From the NCBI GenBank assembly GCA_900095095.1, contig FMBT01000419.1, positions 1 to 64,000 on the forward strand: a stretch of DNA of 64,000 nucleotides. Direction: 5' to 3'. This stretch comes from Fragilariopsis cylindrus CCMP1102 (lineage: Eukaryota; Bacillariophyta; Bacillariophyceae; Bacillariales; Bacillariaceae). The translations under genes were made by a program, and so were the position numbers. The notes under the pieces were generated by a model, which was not told where the DNA came from, searched no databases, and worked only from the letters and a program-made list of their open reading frames with translations. Shown piece after piece: positions 11,158 through 21,621 of this stretch. Position 1 is the first letter of the stretch. The number at the start of each line of letters is the position of its first letter.

Positions 11158-11310
11158 AGTAGTAGATATTTCCAAACGCGCGATCATAAAATCCTAACGT
11201 TACGAAGTACTGTACCATTCATTCATTCATAAAAATCTAAAAAATCTTCTCGTTATTACGACATCTTAATTCATCGTCACCTTCATTAATTCTCTTTCTG
11301 CGTTATTAAA
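11158..11310. repeat. Promoter-proximal repeat, copy 2
   Basis: Matches 9354-9510. Immediately upstream (11107-11157) a TTTTCAAACGATA...GGAGGAAGTA block also resembles 30-80 of the window, so part of this leader belongs to a dispersed family. Confidence 0.75.
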
Positions 11311-11385
11311 AAGTAGTAACAATAATAGCTACGGATCAATAACAATCACCGTGAGTGCATTACAGTACGACAAGTCAAGTACAGT

Positions 11386-12750
11386 ATGCCTACTTTAGAT
11401 TTAAAACAATTATTAGATAATGATATTATTACAATATCAACATATGATTGGTTCAAACCATTATATGAAAAAGAATTAAATGATATAAAAGAAATTCAAG
11501 ATGCTGCACAATTAAGGAAATTAAATCCATTTTTTACAAATGATAATGATAATGACAGTGATGATGACGATGGACTATCAACAATGACAAAAACAACAAT
11601 AAATAACATAGAAGATGTTCAAAGTGATATACAATTCCTTACAGATACGAATAGTAGTGGACATGGTAATAAAGTTTGGCATGCATCAATTGCAACATGT
11701 CGTTATTTAAAGAACCTGCTTCTTATAGAACACGACGACAGCGACGACGACGACGCTGATGGTACGTCACAGTCGTTATTACCAGTACCATTGCCATTAC
11801 CATCATTTCATTGTCTTGAATTAGGAGCAGGAACAGCATTACCTAGTTTATTTTTATCACAACTATTATTATTATTGCCTACTGATACCGGTACTGCTGG
11901 TATACAAAATAAAAATAAGTTTATTATTCATATTACAGATGCAAAAGAATATCGTAATATTAAGCAAATATTAATGTCAATAGAATTACAATTATTAGCT
12001 AGAAAATCAAAAGCAACAGCAACAGCCACGGACAGTACTGATACTACGAAATGTATGTGTATATCATATCGTGTATCACCACATAATTGGGGTGAAACGA
12101 CAGATCTTTTGAATATGAATTTGAATAAGAAGAATGAACATGCAGAAACTGGAGATGAATTAGCATTACTGATATCTACGTCAAAGTCATATTCAAACAA
12201 AAGTAATAATAATATTTATGATTTAATTATTATAAGTGATTGTATTTATAATCCACAATATCATGATGTATTATTAGATTCATTGGTTTCTACATTAAAA
12301 TTACCAACATCAGAGCAGGTAGTAGAAGAGCATGATGGTAGTGCTAGTGATGGTAGTAATAGTAATGGTGTTGGTAATCGTAGTAATGGTAGCGGACGTG
12401 CTGTTATATCATTTTCATTACATGGGAATGTTGATGATTCAAATATATGGAGTTTTATCAACACTAAGATACCATCAAGAACGACGAAAATGAAAACGAA
12501 ATTCCATCATCCTAGTACTATTAATGAACAAGATGATGTTAATTTAGTTGTATACAAATTGCATGCTCGTTGTGTATCAACAGCAACATCATCGTCAAGT
12601 CAGGATAATGATATTGATATTGATATTGATAATGATGAAGGATGGTATATGAAAGAAACAATGACAAAACTTGGATTAGAATCAGATGGTATTGATGAAA
12701 AACGTTGGTATGCCTACGTATATGAAATTACTTGGGTTGTTGTTTGTTGA
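11386..12750 (+). CDS. Family-16 protein methyltransferase, EFM7-like
   Basis: Probable SAM-dependent protein methyltransferase of the METTL21/EFM7 type, a group that modifies translation factors and chaperones. Encodes 454 residues. VWHAS (about 97-101) stands where family members have the W(N)GA-type motif; ELGAGTALPSL (about 144-154) is SAM motif I; YDLIIISDCIYNPQYHDVLLDSL (from about 279) is the family's conserved post-SAM segment, with the usual (D/E)xxY changed to SDCIYN. C-terminal WYAYVYEITW completes the fold. The family is usually about 220-300 residues; the excess is Asn/Asp/Ser/Thr-rich insertions between fold elements. The start is supported by the duplicated leader at 10911-10992. 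The exact substrate cannot be read from the sequence. Confidence 0.82.
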   Translation: MPTLDLKQLLDNDIITISTYDWFKPLYEKELNDIKEIQDAAQLRKLNPFFTNDNDNDSDDDDGLSTMTKTTINNIEDVQSDIQFLTDTNSSGHGNKVWHASIATCRYLKNLLLIEHDDSDDDDADGTSQSLLPVPLPLPSFHCLELGAGTALPSLFLSQLLLLLPTDTGTAGIQNKNKFIIHITDAKEYRNIKQILMSIELQLLARKSKATATATDSTDTTKCMCISYRVSPHNWGETTDLLNMNLNKKNEHAETGDELALLISTSKSYSNKSNNNIYDLIIISDCIYNPQYHDVLLDSLVSTLKLPTSEQVVEEHDGSASDGSNSNGVGNRSNGSGRAVISFSLHGNVDDSNIWSFINTKIPSRTTKMKTKFHHPSTINEQDDVNLVVYKLHARCVSTATSSSSQDNDIDIDIDNDEGWYMKETMTKLGLESDGIDEKRWYAYVYEITWVVVC

Positions 12751-13021
12751 TAGGGAATGATTTTACGTTACTGCTGATATGTTGATTTTGATCTGCATGT
12801 TCATGTTCATGCTCATGTTCATTATTCTACTTTGATGTTTCTACTTCGATCATCATCATCATCACAGCAATAAAATAATAACATCATTTTCATTTTCATT
12901 CGATGCATTCATTCGATGCATTCGATTCAAGCAAGCAACAGGCAAAAAGTCGAATCAGTCAGAATCAGTCAGAATCAAATCAGTAAAAAATCAAAAAAAG
13001 AATTATTCATTAATCTTATTT
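12751..13021. other. Convergent 3' spacer
   Basis: Short spacer between two convergent stops with TTCATG-rich and ATTCGATGC-rich simple repeats. No terminator was recognised. Confidence 0.4.
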
Positions 13022-13705
13022 TTATTTTAAATCACTACCACCACCACCATTATTATAATATGTTATCAATTCATTAAATACATTATTATTATTCTTATCT
13101 TCATGTTCTTGTTCTTGTTCCATTTGTGCTGCTTGTTCTATGCTACACTTCTTCTTCTCCTTAAACATCGTCCGACTTTCCTCATTACTCTCGATTGCTG
13201 CCTTAGTACTCTCAATCATGCGACTCGTCCACGATTCGTCATTCAGACCTGCTTTTAGTTTCTTTAATTCCTCTACATCAATTCGATTATTTAGATGTAA
13301 TTTACTATATTCATCGTCATACCTTTTTATTATTGGTTTATATCTATATGCATTGACAAGATGTTCACCAGTATAATCTATAGGATCTTTATATAATAAT
13401 TCATATACTGATGTTTCTGTTTCATTTAACATTTTATCAACATTTTCTGGTGAATTTAATACGTGTTGTATAAATGCTGGATTTTCTAATGCAGCATCTA
13501 CTTTACTTTTAGGAGTAGTACTAGGATTATCCTTTTCAATTTGACGTTGTCGTTTACGTTCCAATTCTTTTTCAATACTTTTTGCACGCATTTGTTGTTG
13601 CTGTTGGAGTAATGGATCTTCTTTTTTTTGTGATGACATCTTACTTATTGTGGCTGTTTCTGTTAGACTAGTTGTTGTAGCTGATGCTGATGAGGATGAT
13701 GACAT
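13022..13705 (-). CDS. Charged hypothetical protein with predicted helices
   Basis: Encodes 227 residues: a Ser/Thr-rich start, a Gln/Lys/Arg/Glu-rich stretch (about 25-60) likely to form a helix or coiled coil, and a conserved-looking middle (about 68-175, with NPAFIQHVLNSPENVDKML, DPIDYTGEHLVNAYRYKPI and NDESWTSRMIESTKAAI), ending in Asn and Gly runs. No signal peptide or membrane segment, so probably cytosolic or nuclear. I do not recognise a family. It is convergent with the methyltransferase gene. Confidence 0.65.
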   Translation of the reverse strand: MSSSSSASATTTSLTETATISKMSSQKKEDPLLQQQQQMRAKSIEKELERKRQRQIEKDNPSTTPKSKVDAALENPAFIQHVLNSPENVDKMLNETETSVYELLYKDPIDYTGEHLVNAYRYKPIIKRYDDEYSKLHLNNRIDVEELKKLKAGLNDESWTSRMIESTKAAIESNEESRTMFKEKKKCSIEQAAQMEQEQEHEDKNNNNVFNELITYYNNGGGGSDLK

Positions 13706-14320
13706 CTTAGTTGGTGGTGGTTTTGTTATTGATGCTGTTACTTGATTTGAGGTGGTGCTTGTTGTCTGTTGTCTGTTTTATGTTGAGGTTGACGTTGACG
13801 ATGGCGTTGAGGTTGACGTTGAACAGGTTGAGAGTGTTTCTATTTGACTAAGTAGTATCTTCTTTTTTATGATGCAAGACAAATGACACATGACAACAAG
13901 AAGCACATCAACAAGAATAGAACAATACTAGTACGGTACGGTACTGTGAACTGTAGAACGCAGTTCGTCTATTTGTATGTAAAGAGTTGTCCTTCCGCCC
14001 GCCCGTATGGTGTGTTGAAAAATCATTTACAAGTTTCTTTGTGTGTCCTTAGCGAATTATGTGTAACTTAAGCCTCTTAAAATTTAATTTTATTAGCGCG
14101 TAACTGGTAGCGCGAAGTTCTTCTACTTTGATAAGAGAAGATCTAAAAAGAAGATTTGAAAATTTCGAAGATTTTTAATGGTGCTGAAAAACCAGCTCCT
14201 ACTATTTTTTTGTCCGGGGACGTTTGAGGAACACAACAAACGATTTGCTGTGGTACCGTACTGCTGTCAGCTGCTGTATTGTAATCACACCAAAACACAA
14301 ACATCATATCATAATTGATC
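13706..14320. other. Divergent promoter region with one copy of a 28-bp repeat
   Basis: Lies between two divergent genes and should hold both promoters. GTTGACGTTGAC-type repeats occur at 13790-13830. An exact 28-bp sequence (14068-14095, TTAAGCCTCTTAAAAT...) recurs at 15613-15640 on the other side of the next gene. Confidence 0.5.
14068..14095. repeat. 28-bp exact direct repeat, copy 1
   Basis: Identical to 15613-15640. The two copies flank the gene at 14321-15133 in direct orientation, 1,545 bp apart. Confidence 0.85.
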
Positions 14321-15133
14321 ATGAAGTTCGGTTCCCCAACTATCATAGTACAAGCAGTTGTCTATTTGCTTCTGCTCAGTAGTTGTGAGGGTTGCACCCT
14401 CGATGGATGTGATCATCCAGACTGCGGCTCATGTGGAAATTCCTGCTGCTCGTTATTAATTACCGTCAAAGAATCGACCGAGTCGGTGATGAACCAACTC
14501 AACAAAAGTATCACTGAAGGTGGGCCCGACAATCTCTACATTCCGATGATGACCGCTGGGGGTACGTTAACCTTCTCTGACCTCCGCCAATACGGACTAG
14601 GTGCTGATTTCAACGGACAAGCTGTGCATACTACATTGAATGGCAAATACAACGATACCGTAAATTTTTCTCTTTCTCCTACTACTATATTGGATAAAAA
14701 TAATAATAATATCAACGCAACCGTCATTGCTGCTTTTTCGATTTCCGAAATTGCCGGTGCCTATTGTGATTCTGGACAGAATTATTGGAACATTCTACAA
14801 CTCGTCCAGGGTATACAGTGGGAGAGTGGAACGTTAGATGTGGATCAACAGGTCGAGCATGTTGGTAATAGCTGTCCAACAAACAATACTTCTTCTAAAG
14901 ATAAAAATAAGGACGGTATTGGTATCGGTGATGATGATAATGATAATGATTCCGCCACCGAAGTTCCTGTACCTGCACCTTCACCAACCGATCCACAAGC
15001 ATCAGTAGTAGATCCTGCACCACCACTTGCTGGAGTAGAGGATCTGACTAATGATAATTCTTCTGCTTCTTCTACTAATTTTTTATCTGTTGTTGGAGTT
15101 GTTGTCATGGCTTGTATCGTAGCATTGCTATAG
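14321..15133 (+). CDS. Secreted or surface-anchored protein with N-terminal Cys cluster
   Basis: Encodes 270 residues. Residues 1-24 are a signal peptide (hydrophobic IIVQAVVYLLLLSSC). The mature start is Cys-dense (CTLDGCDHPDCGSCGNSCC). A compact region of about 150 residues follows with features such as DNLYIPMMTAGGTLTFSDL, FNGQAVHTTLNGKY, AAFSISEIAGAYCDSGQNYW and QGIQWESG. Then come a Pro/Ser/Thr/Asp-rich linker (PVPAPSPTDP) and a hydrophobic C-terminus (FLSVVGVVVMACIVALL), as in a membrane or GPI-type anchor. Several Asn-X-Ser/Thr sites are present. The ATG at 14321 is the first in frame and directly precedes the signal peptide. Family not recognised; a cell-surface location is inferred. 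Confidence 0.8.
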   Translation: MKFGSPTIIVQAVVYLLLLSSCEGCTLDGCDHPDCGSCGNSCCSLLITVKESTESVMNQLNKSITEGGPDNLYIPMMTAGGTLTFSDLRQYGLGADFNGQAVHTTLNGKYNDTVNFSLSPTTILDKNNNNINATVIAAFSISEIAGAYCDSGQNYWNILQLVQGIQWESGTLDVDQQVEHVGNSCPTNNTSSKDKNKDGIGIGDDDNDNDSATEVPVPAPSPTDPQASVVDPAPPLAGVEDLTNDNSSASSTNFLSVVGVVVMACIVALL

Positions 15134-16336
15134 AATAACAATAAACATCCAAGTATCCTTTTTACTAAAATGGGAGGGCACAAAACAATAACAGTAACAA
15201 AAACAGTAACAACCATACATTTTATGTAGAGGGGAGGAATATAAGCACTATCATAGCAACGAAATAAAAAAAGGAAATAATTAAAAGTATATGAATGCAT
15301 GACACCAATGTAATATTGTAATTTACTGTAGTACGGTAGATACATAATAAATATAAGGGATACAATATCACTGTAGTTAGCGAGTAACACTATAAAATTA
15401 AAAATTTACTATTCATTGTGTGCAGGTTATTAGAAGTGGGAGCTTGCTTGGTTGCTCTCGTTGTGTGCTATATATACTGTATGGTCTGTCCTTGGACTGT
15501 AATTCCCTAGTAACTCGTGTCTTACCCCTACAAATATAGGCCTTTTATTATTAATTTCTTTTTAGTGTTTTATTATTTCGTGTACGGTAGTACAGTAGTG
15601 TACGATGTTACGTTAAGCCTCTTAAAATTTAATTTTATTATGATGTCATGCATGCATGATGTATATGTTCGCATCTTACGTAAGAGCTACCGTAGAGCTC
15701 GTACAAAATTCGTTGAGTATAAAGCTCAACCTTCGCCCGCCTTATTATTTATTTTTATGTGTCATTAACTGTACTGTGTGTATGTGCGGAAGAACATGCC
15801 GTATTGGGAATGACAGTTCTTGCATTAACAACACATCGCAAGAAGTCAACAACCCCGCTCTTCTTACATTTTTTTTCAACACTCTCTACTGAGTACAGTT
15901 CCCAAATATCTCACGGCATTCTATCATTCTCACGAGTACAGTATCTACACCAAGCTACACTCGACTCGGCCACACTTTACATACGATACATCTACTCGGC
16001 CATAAAGAAACAGAAAGAAGAATTTCGAACACATCATACACATAAACATCCATCAATTATTTCAAATTGAATTGAATCGTTTGTTTGTGCGTGCGTGCGT
16101 GGCTGTGATCAAATCTAAATAAATCACAACAACTAACTTTATTCGTACGATTGATTCGATTCATTCGATTGATTGCTTCATTCGAATTGATTCATTTACG
16201 TTATTGGCTAAAGTTGGAGGTAGACAGGAGAAAAGGACGAAAAAGGCTAGTACCGAACAAACGAACGAGACTGGTTTTATACATTCTATCTTAAATTCAT
16301 TAGATTCAAATTCAGATTATTTATTTATTTACAAAA
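15134..16336. other. Gene-free spacer, promoter of the RING-H2 gene
   Basis: Contains the second 28-bp repeat (15613-15640), TAC-A/T-GTA motifs and, before 16336, ATTCGATTGATTC-type simple repeats. The small ORFs show no protein character. Confidence 0.5.
15613..15640. repeat. 28-bp exact direct repeat, copy 2
   Basis: Identical to 14068-14095; see that entry. Confidence 0.85.
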
Positions 16337-19117
16337 ATGGCAAGAATGATGTCTACGTCTGTATTATTGAGAAGAAAGTCAAAACGACAACAACACAGAA
16401 AGTTATTTATACTACTTACAATACTACTACTAGGCCTAGGAGGACTTCCAACAACAGTTACAGTTGTCAATGCTGTATGGTATTCTGAAATATGTCATAC
16501 TGGACCAAGATATAAAGTACGGATTGATGAAACCACTGGTAAGGTGGTACCTGTAGCTCCCTTCCAAACAACAACAGGCGGCAGCGGCAGCGGCAGCGGT
16601 TTTGATAGTAATGGTGGTATATTCTATGATACTAATAATGTGATGCCAGAAACTATAAAAATAAATAATACTATTTCTAATTCCACGACAGATGACTATG
16701 TTAGTGTTGGAGATAATAATAGTAATCGCCGTGTTCTTCGTTCTCGTCAAATCTGGAGAGATTTTGGTGACGGTACAGACGATGATAATAATGATGAAGA
16801 ATCGTCGTATGATGCACTCGTAGTTCAAAGCAGCAGAAGCAGAAGCGTAGGTGTACTAGGGGAAATAATAACAGAAGAAGTAGAACCTGATCCTACAGTA
16901 TCTGCTGAATTTGCAAAACGGTTCCTATTACAATCGCAACAAGAGGAACAAGAGGAACACGAAGAATTTGATGATGATTCATCGTTACTACGTCGTTTCC
17001 TTCAACAAATGCAACCAACACAAATGTCTCCTCAACAACAACTAGAACAAGATATAGAAGAGCTATTAGATAATGATGGATTATTAGAAGGTGAATTTTT
17101 TGTCAAACCATGTTTATGTCCTGGTAGTCGTTGGACATTTCCAACAACGACAACAACGATCGGTGAAGGGGAAGGAGAAGGTGGATACGATCCATCAGCA
17201 GCAGCAGCAGCAGATGGTAATAACTCAACAACAGAACTTGCTGACGGTGATGATGAGACTAATACTAATACTCCATCGTCGACATTTATTAAAGGACCAC
17301 ATTCTAGAAATTCAAATCCAGGATATAATAATTATGGTCAACATACCAATGGTAATTATTATTATGTACCAGATAATTTAGAAAATGGTGATTTATATTT
17401 ATGTCAAGTATCCGCCATGTATTGTGGTGTACCAATGGATAGTAGTACTGGTAATGATATAGTAGTTAAATGTTATGCCCAAAATATGAGACATATTATT
17501 GCCAGAAATGCCTGGCCCTTAATATTATTATGGTATTTTGGTTTAGCGATGATATGCTGTTGTACTGTACATGGTAGAACTGCTGGTGATTATGTACAAG
17601 ATCGTTTCACCTATTATATCACGAAATATATATTCTGTTGTTGTTTTAATTCTTTTTCTAGTACTAATAGTAGATCTAATAGTAATCATAATAATAATGA
17701 ACAGGAACAGGAACATGAACAAGAACATTATGAATATGATTTCAATAGTAGAATGTTAAATAGAATGATAGATGATCAAGAACAAGAATATGGTCGACGA
17801 CCAACACCATCACCAGACAACGATGATGATGATGATGAACAACAGTCACCAACAACAAGACAACAACGACCATGGTATTATACCTCTCGACGACGGAATT
17901 TTGAAAGATCTTTACTCTCACAAGTACAATGGATATGGCGTCATCAAGAATACTTACATGAAATACAAAGACGTACGGATGGATTACCACCACCCCAATT
18001 AAAATTAAAAACGAAACGTTTTTGTATGACGACAACCACATCCGGATCAAGAGGTATTGGTTTTGGTACATCATCAATACCAGTACCAACAACATTAGAA
18101 GACACGGTAGATATACCGAATACGAATATGAATGATGATACTCCTACTACTCCTACTACTACCTCCAACAACACCACCAATGATACTACAGCTACGTCAA
18201 CGATGACGTCGACGGAATCATCTGCGACCGCATCCGCTACTATTACTACTACTACCATCAACAAGAACAACGAAGACGACGACTGCGAAGATACTACTAT
18301 TCCTAACGAGGATGGCGATGATGATGATGATGATGAGCAACAAGAATTTGTTACACTTGATTTAGGAATAAAGGCACAAGATGGAGATGATCCTCAAGAT
18401 GATGACAGCGATGACGATGATGATGAAATGGATCGTACTAACAAGAGTTGTAGTCATCACGACGGCGACGATGACGACGATGACGACCAAGCTGAGAATG
18501 ACGACGACGACGAAGAACCAACATGTACAATATGCTTTTGTCCATTTGAAGAAGGTGATAAAATTGGTGATTTAATATGTAGACATGAATTTCATGTGGA
18601 ATGTTTAAAAGGATGGGCACAAAGAAAGAATGCATGTCCGTTATGTAATGTTAGATTAGGACGTCCAGAACGCCCCAGTCCTATTACAAATGCTAGTACA
18701 AGGACATCATTACAATCACCAACAATACAATCATCATTATCATTATCCTTAGCATCATCATTATCAACATCATTAGCATTGTCATCATTACGAGAACAAA
18801 CATCAAGAACTACTACTGCCAATAATAATAATAATAATGATAGTAATAATATCGACAGTACAAGTAGTACACCTTCTAGTACTACTACTACTACTGGTGG
18901 TGGAGGTGGTGGAGGATTAATGCAAAGAATAAGTGGTTTAGGAAGACGGAATGGTAGTAATAACAATAACAATAACAGCAACAATAATAACGGTAATACA
19001 AGTAATACTGGTACTGGTACCGGTACTGGTGAAATACAAATGTCAAATCGTGTTGGTATTATTGCATCATTTAGTGCTGCTGATGATACAAATACTGCAT
19101 ATAGTAATCGTAGATAG
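16337..19117 (+). CDS. Membrane-anchored RING-H2 E3 ubiquitin ligase
   Basis: Encodes 926 residues. An N-terminal hydrophobic segment (about 23-46, ending VVNA) is a signal peptide or anchor. A luminal region with scattered Cys (CLCPGSRW, LCQVSAMYCGVP) precedes a transmembrane segment (about 390-412, WPLILLWYFGLAMICCC). The cytosolic part is Asp/Asn/Thr-rich low complexity with a RING-H2 finger at 730-770: CTIC, CRHEFHVEC and CPLC give the full C3H2C3 ligand set. RING-H2 fingers bind E2 enzymes, so it should ubiquitinate membrane or secretory substrates; the substrate is unknown. Poly-Asp before the finger and poly-Asn after it come from GAT/GAC and AAT/AAC runs. The start sits in ACAAAAATGGC. 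Confidence 0.88.
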   Translation: MARMMSTSVLLRRKSKRQQHRKLFILLTILLLGLGGLPTTVTVVNAVWYSEICHTGPRYKVRIDETTGKVVPVAPFQTTTGGSGSGSGFDSNGGIFYDTNNVMPETIKINNTISNSTTDDYVSVGDNNSNRRVLRSRQIWRDFGDGTDDDNNDEESSYDALVVQSSRSRSVGVLGEIITEEVEPDPTVSAEFAKRFLLQSQQEEQEEHEEFDDDSSLLRRFLQQMQPTQMSPQQQLEQDIEELLDNDGLLEGEFFVKPCLCPGSRWTFPTTTTTIGEGEGEGGYDPSAAAAADGNNSTTELADGDDETNTNTPSSTFIKGPHSRNSNPGYNNYGQHTNGNYYYVPDNLENGDLYLCQVSAMYCGVPMDSSTGNDIVVKCYAQNMRHIIARNAWPLILLWYFGLAMICCCTVHGRTAGDYVQDRFTYYITKYIFCCCFNSFSSTNSRSNSNHNNNEQEQEHEQEHYEYDFNSRMLNRMIDDQEQEYGRRPTPSPDNDDDDDEQQSPTTRQQRPWYYTSRRRNFERSLLSQVQWIWRHQEYLHEIQRRTDGLPPPQLKLKTKRFCMTTTTSGSRGIGFGTSSIPVPTTLEDTVDIPNTNMNDDTPTTPTTTSNNTTNDTTATSTMTSTESSATASATITTTTINKNNEDDDCEDTTIPNEDGDDDDDDEQQEFVTLDLGIKAQDGDDPQDDDSDDDDDEMDRTNKSCSHHDGDDDDDDDQAENDDDDEEPTCTICFCPFEEGDKIGDLICRHEFHVECLKGWAQRKNACPLCNVRLGRPERPSPITNASTRTSLQSPTIQSSLSLSLASSLSTSLALSSLREQTSRTTTANNNNNNDSNNIDSTSSTPSSTTTTTGGGGGGGLMQRISGLGRRNGSNNNNNNSNNNNGNTSNTGTGTGTGEIQMSNRVGIIASFSAADDTNTAYSNRR

Positions 19118-20493
19118 TAGCACAATCATCGAAGTGCAGTAGATCGCGGTAATAGTAATAGTAATAACAGTTATAATACTAATAATACATTGATTATGCT
19201 GGTGGTGCTGGTGGTGGTGTACCAATCTAAAGTACAACATATCCGACAAGTTAAGTGATATGGCATTTGGTTATTGAATTTGTAGGATGATACAGTATGG
19301 CATGGCGCGCATGTAATCTGTAAAACTAGCTTCAGTAAGCAAGCAACACACATGTCATTTACTGTACTGTATATTTTCTCAAGAATTAACAGCACCATGT
19401 ACGGATTGACTGCAGGCAACGACTTCAACTATAGCCGTCTTCCGCAATCTCGTGGTGGTGCTATTCCAGCATAGTTTAAAAATAGAAATAAAAGAGTCGA
19501 CCCCCCCCCCCTAAAATAATAAATAAATAAAAAGATCGTATAAAACTTTCTTTTCCTTCTTCTTGATAGGTAGTTAAGTTAAACACATATTAGTTAGGTC
19601 ATAACTTAATCATAACTTAACCGTTGTCAAAGCTCAATATATTTTGTCAATTTTTCACTTCCATTCCTATCTCCCAAGATTTTCATTTTTTTATCCTTTT
19701 TACCTGCAAATTAACGCGTGTTTTTAAACGCGTAAATACCACGAAATACCATACACTAGTACTGGTACCACTTAGATGCGTTACACCCCTCACAGTATTA
19801 CAGTATTCATTCAAAGTGATCCCTGTTCGTGACGACAGAGGATGATCGATCATATCCGTGCCTTCTCTGTTGCCATCTTTCTTTCCTCTCTTATTCCGTG
19901 TTAGCTCCTCTGTTCGATTTTTTTTCTGTGTGTTTCTCGTCGTGCGTGCCTTTCGTACTGATTAGTAAGGAAGTAGCAGTAGACGTACCGGTAGATGTCG
20001 TCGGTGGTGCTTGTGCTTGTGCTTGTCGGATGACGCTACTGACGTCGGTGACAACAACAGTTGTAGGAGTTGTAGTACATCAACAACAACAGCAATATCG
20101 ACGCTATCGTTTTCTCTCCTTTTTCCGTAGTAGTACCGTACTCATTTCAGTTATTGTTGCTTCTTGTAGTAATTGTTGTTGATGTTCTTGTCCTCCTCCT
20201 CTCTCGTCCTTTACTGTTGTTGTTGGTTATTAAGAGGATGCCTTTGATTCTTGAGTTTCCCATCATAATGTTGAATAATCTAATCAATACTATTTCTCAG
20301 GAAAGAAATAGTAGTAACCGTCGTCGAAAACTCAAGGGACAACGATGATACTAGTAGTATTCGACAAATCGACGTCACGTCTAATTTAGGGATTTGTGTC
20401 CTTCACAATCGATTTATCACGTCACACTAATTACTAGTACGTCATATGGGAAACAATTCCCTGAATCGATAGTCGCCCGGTCGCTTTGTTGGC
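19118..20493. other. Gene-free convergent spacer
   Basis: Holds a C11 homopolymer (19501-19511), copy 2 of the GCGTGTTTTT repeat (19678-19755) and the phrase TGCGTTACACCCCTCA (near 19777), which recurs near 62313 beside the inverted-end element copy C. A 117-residue ORF at 19829-20182 has no domain and is not called. Confidence 0.5.
19678..19755. repeat. Dispersed repeat, copy 2
   Basis: Partner of 8195-8280. Here the core is the near palindrome ACGCGTGTTTTTAAACGCGT. Confidence 0.55.
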
Positions 20494-21621
20494 TTATGCC
20501 TTCCCGCCGAGGTACCGGCAACCGGGGCCGTGCGGTGTCAGTGTCTTCTTTGTAGAGCCGTACCCCCTGTCGCCCCCCGTGTTAAACTGCATCAGCTCCG
20601 TAAAGAAGCATTCCCGGGAGAATCCCAGCCATTCGACGGCCTTGTTCAGCACCGTCACGTTCTTGGTCCACTCGGAGCTGTCCAAAAAGATCGCTCGGTC
20701 GGGTCCCAGAATCTCCCTCGCGATGCGTTCTAGAATGACGTTCTCCCTCTTCAGGTTACCCAATTCGTCCGTTCCTGTTTTGTTCCATCCCTTCTGCTTC
20801 GACAGCACCTGGCTCTCGACGTCCGACCGGACATTCACGACGAATCGGGTGCACGGGAACATTTCGACAATGTAATTGACTAGCTTCGAGGCCTCTTCCA
20901 CGGATCTCCTCCCTTCATTGAAGACACGTATTGTTTTAAAGCCAATGATCATCTCGCGTTCCTCCTTTCTTTTTTCTTCCATTGACGATGGCGATAACGA
21001 GGGGTCGATCGGCAGAGGCGGAGTAATTGTTTCCACAATATTCTGGAAGGCGCACGCTAGTGACGACTCGGTCAACGAGTTTCTAAACCACGCGTCCACC
21101 CTCACTCTCTCGGGATTCTTTTTGATCAGCGTCTTGAGTGTCCCCTCGTAGAGGTCGTAGAGATGCCCCATCAGGTTGTTGTTCTCCCCGGACATTCGAA
21201 CTCCCGGAAGGGTGTCGAGCATCCATGTCAGCGTTGTGCTAGCCGACCGACCGGTCGTAATTAGAATCAGGAACCTCCTGTCGCAGGGTTGGCATCCCAC
21301 GCGATCATATTTTGACGGCGGGTTGGCGTTCGCAACCGCCAATGGGCACCACGGACTGTTGTCGACATCGACAACTCCGGCGGGTTGCTGTTGTTGTTGC
21401 TCTAAATCGGTGCAATCCCGGTCGTTCTCCCCAAAGAGGAAGGCTTCAAAGGTATTGCGAATTCCGATGATGTTGTAAGCGACGACCAGGGCGATGAGCC
21501 AAATGACGAGTACCAACGAAGATCGTTGTTTTTGTCGCTTGCAATTCTTGCGACAACAATCGTCGCCGCCGACGACGGTTGATGACGATTGTTGTCTTCG
21601 TTGGAATAGACCTACCTTCAT
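20494..21621 (-). CDS. Golgi-type sulfotransferase (type II membrane protein)
   Basis: Encodes 375 residues. A basic cytosolic tail is followed by one membrane segment (about 35-52, SLVLVIWLIALVVAYNII), the layout of Golgi enzymes. Residues 116-131 (RFLILITTGRSASTTL) match the 5'-phosphosulfate-binding loop of PAPS-dependent sulfotransferases, and 259-271 (RFVVNVRSDVESQ) match the 3'-phosphate-binding segment with Arg and Ser. It should move sulfate from PAPS to a carbohydrate or other acceptor; the acceptor is unknown. Cys70, Cys92, Cys110 and Cys113 could form stem disulfides. The gene is much GC-richer and lower in Asn runs than its neighbours. It is intact, with no introns, and starts at the first ATG. 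Confidence 0.85.
   Translation of the reverse strand: MKVGLFQRRQQSSSTVVGGDDCCRKNCKRQKQRSSLVLVIWLIALVVAYNIIGIRNTFEAFLFGENDRDCTDLEQQQQQPAGVVDVDNSPWCPLAVANANPPSKYDRVGCQPCDRRFLILITTGRSASTTLTWMLDTLPGVRMSGENNNLMGHLYDLYEGTLKTLIKKNPERVRVDAWFRNSLTESSLACAFQNIVETITPPLPIDPSLSPSSMEEKRKEEREMIIGFKTIRVFNEGRRSVEEASKLVNYIVEMFPCTRFVVNVRSDVESQVLSKQKGWNKTGTDELGNLKRENVILERIAREILGPDRAIFLDSSEWTKNVTVLNKAVEWLGFSRECFFTELMQFNTGGDRGYGSTKKTLTPHGPGCRYLGGKA

Noticed and set aside
19829-20348. Possible Cys-rich plus-strand gene
   Set aside because: Composition comes from TGCTTGTGCTTG and TTGTTG repeats; there is no signal peptide, domain or convincing start.
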